From: Kiritimatiellota bacterium
GTDB lineage: Bacteria; Verrucomicrobiota; Kiritimatiellia; RFP12; UBA1067
Length of the DNA: 10,177 nucleotides
NCBI GenBank assembly: GCA_009777165.1
Contig: WRML01000048.1
Location: 1 to 10,177 of the forward strand
Direction: 5' to 3'
The position numbers were made by a program, and so were the translations under genes. This document shows, piece by piece, positions 7,201-10,177 of the stretch (position 1 is the stretch's first letter; the number at the start of each line of letters is the position of its first letter). The notes beneath the pieces were generated by a model. The model was given only the letters and a program-made list of their open reading frames with translations. It searched no databases and had not been told where the DNA came from.

Positions 7201-7821
7201 CATGAAGCCGACAATGCCGCCGACATAGACACCACCGTTTGAGCTGTTGCTGACGACGATTGTTCCGTCGACGCGGCAGTTCTCGACGATTGCGGCGTCC
7301 GGGAGTGATATGGCAGTTGTAAACCCACCCGTAATGCCGCCGATATAAATCGCCGCGCCGCTGTTTGCCTTGACCTGGATGTCCAGTCCCTCCAAGTTGA
7401 TATTCCGGACCACCGCGTCCGTGTTCAACCGCCCGAACAGCCCGCCGTCGTAGGTGGCCGAGGGCGTCGCGCTGATCGTCAGGCCCGTGATGGTCTTCCC
7501 GTTGCCGTCGAACACGCCCTTGAAGGCCGTGCCGGCCGGCTGCCAGTTGTGAGCCGAGAGATTGATGTCATCCGCGAGGATGACGGTCTTCCCGGCATAC
7601 GTCGTGCTCTGGCTATAGATCGTATACGCAAACTGCGCCAGTTCCCGCGCGTTATTAATCGTATAGACATTGCCATTCAGGTTCCCGTTATTCGGCCACG
7701 CCGTCTCACGGTTATCCTGCCAGTTCCCCGCCGAGGCGGCTGCCGCAAACAAGGCTGCGACCGTAACTGCTATCCCGCGCAACCCTGCGCGGATCAGATT
7801 GCTCTTAATGTTCGTGTTCAT
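4249..7821 (-). CDS. Large secreted GLUG/InlB-repeat surface protein (1190 aa)
   Basis: The start at 7821 gives a clean signal peptide (basic MNTNIKSNLIRAGLRG, core IAVTVAALFAAAA, cleavage after ASA at residue 31) and has AGGAAAGGAAAC upstream. An in-frame ATG at 7911 with a better Shine-Dalgarno would add 30 polar residues before the signal peptide. Mature domains are as follows. Two homologous modules start at about residues 32 and 416; each opens with NRETAWPNNGN, has DGNGKT, and carries GLUG-type repeats (VGGIVG, LGGIAG, VGGLVG, IGGIAG, AGGIVG). Four InlB/Listeria-Bacteroides-like repeats follow, a divergent one from about 793 and three close ones with NGATGG or DGATDG at about 870, 945 and 1019. 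A C-terminal fibronectin-like region spans about 1095-1190 and ends FFKVKALTQH. No LPXTG, PEP-CTERM or transmembrane anchor is seen. Such repeats are typical of adhesins or extracellular matrix proteins; the ligand is unknown. Transcription likely starts near 8129 and ends at the 4097-4132 terminator. Confidence 0.88.
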   Translation of the reverse strand: MNTNIKSNLIRAGLRGIAVTVAALFAAAASAGNWQDNRETAWPNNGNLNGNVYTINNARELAQFAYTIYSQSTTYAGKTVILADDINLSAHNWQPAGTAFKGVFDGNGKTITGLTISATPSATYDGGLFGRLNTDAVVRNINLEGLDIQVKANSGAAIYIGGITGGFTTAISLPDAAIVENCRVDGTIVVSNSSNGGVYVGGIVGFMNLSAGKNGRTLRDCVNNADISAGASSGGVVYLGGIAGHIMLPAKAYNLLNTGTIQRTGTSTGNAYVGGLVGALTVSGGADLYLANGFNTGNVTTTSSGTRRVGGLVGSATDSVIATSVANLYWLTGTAATAFGNNPANLPASIIPVGAALPARLDAAHPFYRTDSLLAALNGWVGARNTWGSILHSWGVEPGVNGGFPVLLESVTPTSWADAANRETAWPNNGNVNGTTRVVNNAAELAQFAWTVEQGTTYVGQTVILAQDIDLSAHNWMPAGTTFGGTFDGNGKTVRGMRVVMDGVTDNAGFFGTLVLNGTVKNLKLADAEVAVMQTSGDTVFVGGITGRMGVNSLIDGAYVSGRVYGKNLAADGELRIGGIAGENARLTSAGTNLAGTIRNSANAASVTGDSSIVYIGGIAGYLGHDAKGRILNSLNMGPIHGAAGSGIFAGGIVGYMYGTGSTANETYISNNLNTGSITRSGGAIPNIHIGSVVGYCFNEITGKPYITNSYWLEGTAAAPISSAFVIHKTVIMVNAPAPGTLLSTHLVYEANTPLAALNAGAKDDAAFLGWVIKPNVNDGYPVLDTAYPSALLEITLDHNNGSGDTQIVLAANGAPLPPANVPTRLGHTFKGFFDALDVMYYGPDAIGARDWDKDTGDKLHAKWAAITNILVQFDYNGATGGNGDLFRFVTFGQPYGKLPAPIKAGHTFGGWKLSGLPDEVTADTLVSIAAPHELIAQWIPTVPIFVLFEYNGATGGNDEAFRFVTFHAPYGTLPAPTKTGHTFDGWFHAYTSDKVEANTLVANTEPHALEARWTAKAITVTFDYDGATDGNDEETRIVTFNEAYGALPDPAKPGHSFAGWHIEGHRAEIFDDTLVAIENDHTLVAAWTARPIEEQSLHVRAINVDRATGNVVLRWDPAQIEGELVSYEIHATGDLTTAAADWDIYEHDGAAVEIDDSGAAEHKAILKPALLANPLGNKGFFKVKALTQH
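4546..5214 (-). repeat. Three tandem InlB-like repeats within the 1190-aa protein gene
   Basis: Three units of 74-75 codons begin at about residues 870, 945 and 1019. The shared frame is a (V/F)xF(D/E)Y(N/D)GAT start, a (R)xVTF centre, YGxLPxPxKxGH(T/S)FxGW, and an A(R/Q/A)WxA/P end. Aligned landmarks are Phe874, Phe949 and Phe1023. A fourth, more diverged unit precedes them (LEITLDHNNGSGD at about 793). The similarity extends to DNA, so copy-number change by slippage or recombination is possible. Confidence 0.8.
5452..7728 (-). repeat. Internal duplication of the GLUG module (offset 384 codons)
   Basis: The N-terminal half of the protein is a two-fold repeat. NRETAWPNNGN occurs at residue 37 and again at 421, then the (E)LAQFA, TTY.G.TVILA.DI, LSAHNW.PAGT and DGNGKT blocks follow in the same order in both. 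GLUG loops then follow in each half. The clean 384-residue offset indicates an ancient in-gene duplication rather than separate domain recruitment. Confidence 0.8.
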
Positions 7822-8129
7822 TTTCAGTTTCCTTTCCTGGTTCCGGTTGTCACTCGTTTCACTTCCTAGTAAGGAGCATACCCTGCTCGCCATCATTCTG
7901 TCCTTCTTCATCTGTTACTCTCCTTTTGTTCTTACTCATGCCGTCCGTTTGCTCATCGTCCGCTCACGTTGTCCGTTTCTGAACCGCGCCGTGCGACGCT
8001 TCCTGCTCTGTTTCCTGTCCTATCACATCTGCTGCCTCCTTTCTAATGATCGCTTCCTGTTCGTCCTTCCAACCGTCGTTCGTTCGTTCGTCTCCTTCTC
8101 TGGGAAATCACCTGATATTCCCAATTTCG
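7822..8129 (-). promoter_or_regulatory. Long purine-rich 5' leader with alternative starts and small upstream frames
   Basis: This region lies between the predicted promoter and the 1190-aa start. On the - strand it is purine-rich and has short repeats (three GAAC units at about 8084-8095). Three translation signals are visible. AAAGGAGG (8042-8035) precedes ATG TGA TAG at 8028-8020, a start-stop frame, with an overlapping GTG frame of 20 codons (8026-7964). AAGGAGAG (7925-7918) sits 6 bases before the in-frame ATG at 7911. A weaker AGGAAAG-type site precedes the ATG at 7821. No known riboswitch was recognised. The arrangement suggests translational control of the surface protein, but that is inference. 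Confidence 0.4.
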
Positions 8130-8135
8130 ATTACG

Positions 8136-8164
8136 ATATTACAATAGTTTCGTTTCAATATCAA
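8136..8164 (-). promoter_or_regulatory. Sigma70-type promoter for the 1190-aa surface protein
   Basis: On the - strand TTGATA (8164-8159), a 17-base spacer and TAATAT (8141-8136) give a near-consensus -35/-10 pair. The A-tract at about 8175-8197 on the same strand lies just upstream and could act as an UP element. Expected transcription start is near 8129, giving a leader of about 220 bases to the ATG at 7911 or about 310 bases to that at 7821. Confidence 0.6.
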
Positions 8165-8453
8165 GTACAAAATTAAGTTTTTTTTATTTTTTTTTAAGAC
8201 CCATTTTAAGCGTTCAAACCCCCAAGAGACAAGAGAGCTGTGATATCGCATGTTAACTTAGGGTTGGTACCTTTTTCCCTGAAAGGGCGATACATTAGCG
8301 AAGGCTTTCAGCCCTCTGACTTGTGAGGAGACCTAGGAGACGAGGGGGACGAAAGAACATTCCTCCCCCCTGTGTCCCCTCGGTCTCCTCAGTCCCTTAG
8401 GTCCCCTCTCGCGTGCACGAAGTATTCAGCCCTCGAAAGTGCCAATGACAAGT
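8165..8453. other. Intergenic region with A/T tract and imperfect inverted repeat
   Basis: No gene is seen. From the left it holds the T-rich tract (A-rich on the - strand) at about 8176-8197, a GGCTTTCAGCC palindrome at 8303-8313, and an imperfect long inverted repeat in which GAGGAGACC (8325-8333) pairs with GGTCTCCTC (8382-8390) and GAGGGGGAC with GTCCCCTC further in. The inverted repeat has strong purine/pyrimidine asymmetry. A second pyrimidine copy (TTAGGTCCCCTC, 8397-8408) follows. Confidence 0.5.
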
Positions 8454-8706
8454 TATAGCTAAATCACGTTAAAAGTGTACTGCGGCAACATCCCGTTAGG
8501 GATGTTGCTTTCGGTAGAAGAGAACGCAAAAAAATCATGGCATCCCATCGGGATGCTTCTTTTAGGCGCATCCCGTGCCCCATCAGCCGCGCCTGTGCCG
8601 ACGGGGGCCCCTTTTCCTGCGGACATGGGGGGGGGCGTTTTTCTACCGAGAGATACATCCCTAACGGGATGTAAGAATGGAACACGTTTAATGTGATTTG
8701 ACTATC
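8454..8706 (-). mobile_element. MITE-like element, copy B (about 253 bp), inverted relative to copy A
   Basis: The ends are inverted repeats (TATAGCTAAATCAC-G-TTAAA at the left; GATAGTCAAATCAC-A-TTAAA as reverse complement of the right). The order of internal parts is that of copy A read on the other strand. The perfect hairpin GCAACATCCC-GTTA-GGGATGTTGC is at 8485-8508, GCATCCC-ATC-GGGATGC at 8540-8556, and TACATCCC-TAAC-GGGATGTA at 8654-8673. The last hairpin lies in 29 bases that copy A lacks. The 28-base stretch 8597-8624 is identical to copy A. The outer bases of the two ends differ, so a TA target duplication is not clear here. No coding content is supported. Confidence 0.75.
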
Positions 8707-8793
8707 AATTGCTATAGCAAGGGTTTGGCGATCCTCTGAACCTCGAACATATACACGTGCGCCCCCTACACTCGCCATAGGTTACGCTTTCAA

Positions 8794-8820
8794 CAAAGGC
8801 GCGAGGGCTTTCAGCCTTTG
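8794..8820. repeat. Hairpin with nested GGCTTTCAGCC palindrome
   Basis: CAAAGGC (8794-8800) pairs with GCCTTTG (8814-8820), and a competing GGCT-TTC-AGCC palindrome lies at 8806-8816. It sits about 35 bases downstream of the - strand gene ending at 8854, but no T-run follows on that strand, so it is at best a weak terminator. The rest of 8707-8853 shows nothing more than the palindrome TTGCTATAGCAA near 8709-8720. Confidence 0.4.
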
Positions 8821-8853
8821 GTGGGAAACGGACACGAGATTTCTAAAAATGTC

Positions 8854-10177
8854 CTAGCTGTCGAAATCGGGCGGTGCTGCAGCGTCGTCATCACTTGTCA
8901 CAAGCGGGCGGGTGGGTTCGAGGTGCTGTTGGCCGAGATTCCACGTGAACCAGTCGCTGAAGAGCGTGTTGCCCCGGCGGCGCGCCAAGCCGGAACGGAT
9001 CTGCGAACTCGCCATGTCGACGACCAGCGCTTCACCCTGCTGGCGATCCTCCACATAAACCAGCATGGCGTGCGACATGGCCACTGGGACCGCCTCCGAA
9101 AGCTCTCCCTTCCGCAACGCCCTCGCGCTGTATGCGATGGCATAACTATTCTCGAACGGCTTCATCTGTATCGCGTTGGCCGTGTAGGTGAACGACGTTG
9201 AAACATTCAACGCCTTTTCCTTCGCGGCATCCTCAAAAGTCTTACCCGCCTCCAGCAGACTGCTGATGTCCGTCCGCATCTCCGTGACGTAACTTGTGAA
9301 CGCGTCCGTGCGGGCCTTCGCTTGCGCGCGCGTCTTCACGTTCGCTGCGACATCCTCGAACACCGGGACATGCGCTTCCGATTTCTCGTGATATTCCATC
9401 ACGAAAATCTCGTTTTTCCCCTTCACGACGGAAACCCGCGTCTCGAAATTTTCCGGCTCCAGGTCAAACGCAGCCTCCGCGAACTCCCGCGCATCGGATA
9501 CCCACGGCAACGGCTCATACTGCGCGAACAGCGGAGAGGTCACCACCTCGACATTCTCTTCCGCCGCCATGGCGGCAAGCGCATTGTCCGCCGCTGCCTT
9601 TGCGAGCCTGCCAAAAATCGTGAACGTCACGTTGGTCTCCACGCAGTGACGCGCCTCGTCGAGTTGCAGCTCGGCAAAAATCTCATCCTTCACGTCCTCG
9701 AAAGACTTCGTGCTGACGACATTGTTGGTGTCAGTGGACTGGTATCTGTCGAGGTGGGCGTCATAATAGTCCTGAAGGTCATCCGTCACGGTCACCCGCG
9801 CCAGATAGTTGCTCACGGGAATCGCGATGTAGCGGACAGACATACGGTCGGGGAGGCGGAAGGACGCACTGTTCTCCTCGTAGAACGTCTTGTAGTCCTC
9901 GTCCGACAAGCGCATCTCGACATCCGAAAAACGGTTGCTGAGCGTGACGGTCTGCACGGTGAATTTGTCCGTCATGGCAGCAATCTCATCCTCCAGTTCC
10001 ATTGGCGAGACCCATGTCGCGGACTCAATCATCACCCCGATCTTCTCCATCATGAGTTGATGGCCCACGATGTTCTCGTACTGCGTCTCGGACGAAAACC
10101 CTCCCCGCCTCAGGGCCTCGCGGTACAGGTCGAAATCGAAACCATTCGGTCCTTGGAACACAGATTGACTGCGAATG
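8854..10177 (-). CDS. PpiD/SurA-like periplasmic chaperone, C-terminal part (5' end outside window)
   Basis: The frame is open to the right edge (visible N-terminal residues IRSQSVFQGPNGFDFD), so the true start and any membrane anchor or signal lie outside; the GTG at 10161 is internal. About 440 residues are seen. The first part (FDLYREALRRGG, then QYENIVGHQLMMEKIGVMI) matches the SurA_N/PpiD chaperone helices. It is followed by a V(R)YIAIP strand and a TVTDDLQDYYDAHLDRYQ helix typical of PpiD. A degenerate parvulin-like region (WVSDAREFAEAAFDLEPENF, FVMEYHEKSEAHVPVFEDV) and a helical C-terminus with many Ala/Glu residues follow. The usual parvulin HILV and GGDLG blocks are not evident, so isomerase activity is doubtful; a holdase role for exported proteins is more likely. 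The end (DDDAAAPPDFDS) is acidic. Family assignment is by motif reading only. Confidence 0.7.
   Translation of the reverse strand, partial: IRSQSVFQGPNGFDFDLYREALRRGGFSSETQYENIVGHQLMMEKIGVMIESATWVSPMELEDEIAAMTDKFTVQTVTLSNRFSDVEMRLSDEDYKTFYEENSASFRLPDRMSVRYIAIPVSNYLARVTVTDDLQDYYDAHLDRYQSTDTNNVVSTKSFEDVKDEIFAELQLDEARHCVETNVTFTIFGRLAKAAADNALAAMAAEENVEVVTSPLFAQYEPLPWVSDAREFAEAAFDLEPENFETRVSVVKGKNEIFVMEYHEKSEAHVPVFEDVAANVKTRAQAKARTDAFTSYVTEMRTDISSLLEAGKTFEDAAKEKALNVSTSFTYTANAIQMKPFENSYAIAYSARALRKGELSEAVPVAMSHAMLVYVEDRQQGEALVVDMASSQIRSGLARRRGNTLFSDWFTWNLGQQHLEPTRPLVTSDDDAAAPPDFDS

Noticed and set aside
5755..7242. 495-codon open frame on the + strand opposite the large surface protein gene
   Set aside because: Arg/Val/Asp-rich translation typical of the antisense of GC-rich repeats; also the 480-codon frame at 4252-5694. 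Neither shows a domain or ribosome site.
7859..7939. 26-codon upstream frame overlapping the 7911 start
   Set aside because: No ribosome binding site precedes it, and its extent is short enough to occur by chance.
7670..8176. 168-codon hydrophobic-looking + strand frame across the surface gene start and leader
   Set aside because: Its Phe/Leu/Ser-rich character follows from reading the complement of a purine-rich leader; it overlaps a well-supported gene start and promoter on the other strand and has no plausible ribosome site.
8464..8778. Open frames inside MITE copy B (both strands)
   Set aside because: They are translations of palindromic repeat DNA and are not preserved in copy A.

Overview
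The window looks like chromosomal DNA from a GC-rich Gram-negative bacterium. Signs of an outer membrane are a small outer-membrane barrel protein ending in Phe and a SurA/PpiD-type periplasmic folding factor. The two long secreted proteins, built from GLUG, InlB-type and putative Ig repeats, together with hairpin-rich intergenic DNA, resemble what is seen in the PVC group (Kiritimatiellota, Lentisphaerota, Verrucomicrobiota). That placement is inference; there is no rRNA or other marker here.

Layout. 1-1572 (+ strand) holds the 3' half of a haem catalase, followed 24 bases later by a TorF-like outer-membrane protein with a His-rich mature N-terminus; the two are probably co-transcribed. 1573-2099 is intergenic: a hairpin after the operon, a short palindrome, a 228-bp MITE-like element (copy A) with TATAGTGAA-type terminal inverted repeats, and a possible transposase tail. 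2100-3881 (- strand) encodes a 593-aa secreted protein with a divergent InlB repeat and a putative Ig domain. 3882-4248 holds a G-rich tract, palindromes and the terminator of the next gene. 4249-7821 (- strand) encodes a 1190-aa secreted protein with two homologous GLUG modules, four InlB-like repeats and a C-terminal domain. Its long leader (about 7822-8129) and a near-consensus sigma70 promoter (8136-8164) lie upstream. 8454-8706 is a second copy (B) of the MITE-like element in inverted orientation. 8854 to the right edge (- strand) is the 3' part of a PpiD/SurA-like chaperone gene, cut by the window end.

How it fits together. The left operon pairs peroxide detoxification with an outer-membrane protein. 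The middle block makes two large Sec-exported proteins with adhesin or extracellular-matrix style repeats and no visible membrane anchor. The chaperone at the right could help fold exported proteins, but no functional coupling is visible. The strongest unexplained signal is the pair of structured terminal-inverted-repeat elements in opposite orientation, bracketing exactly the two surface-protein genes.
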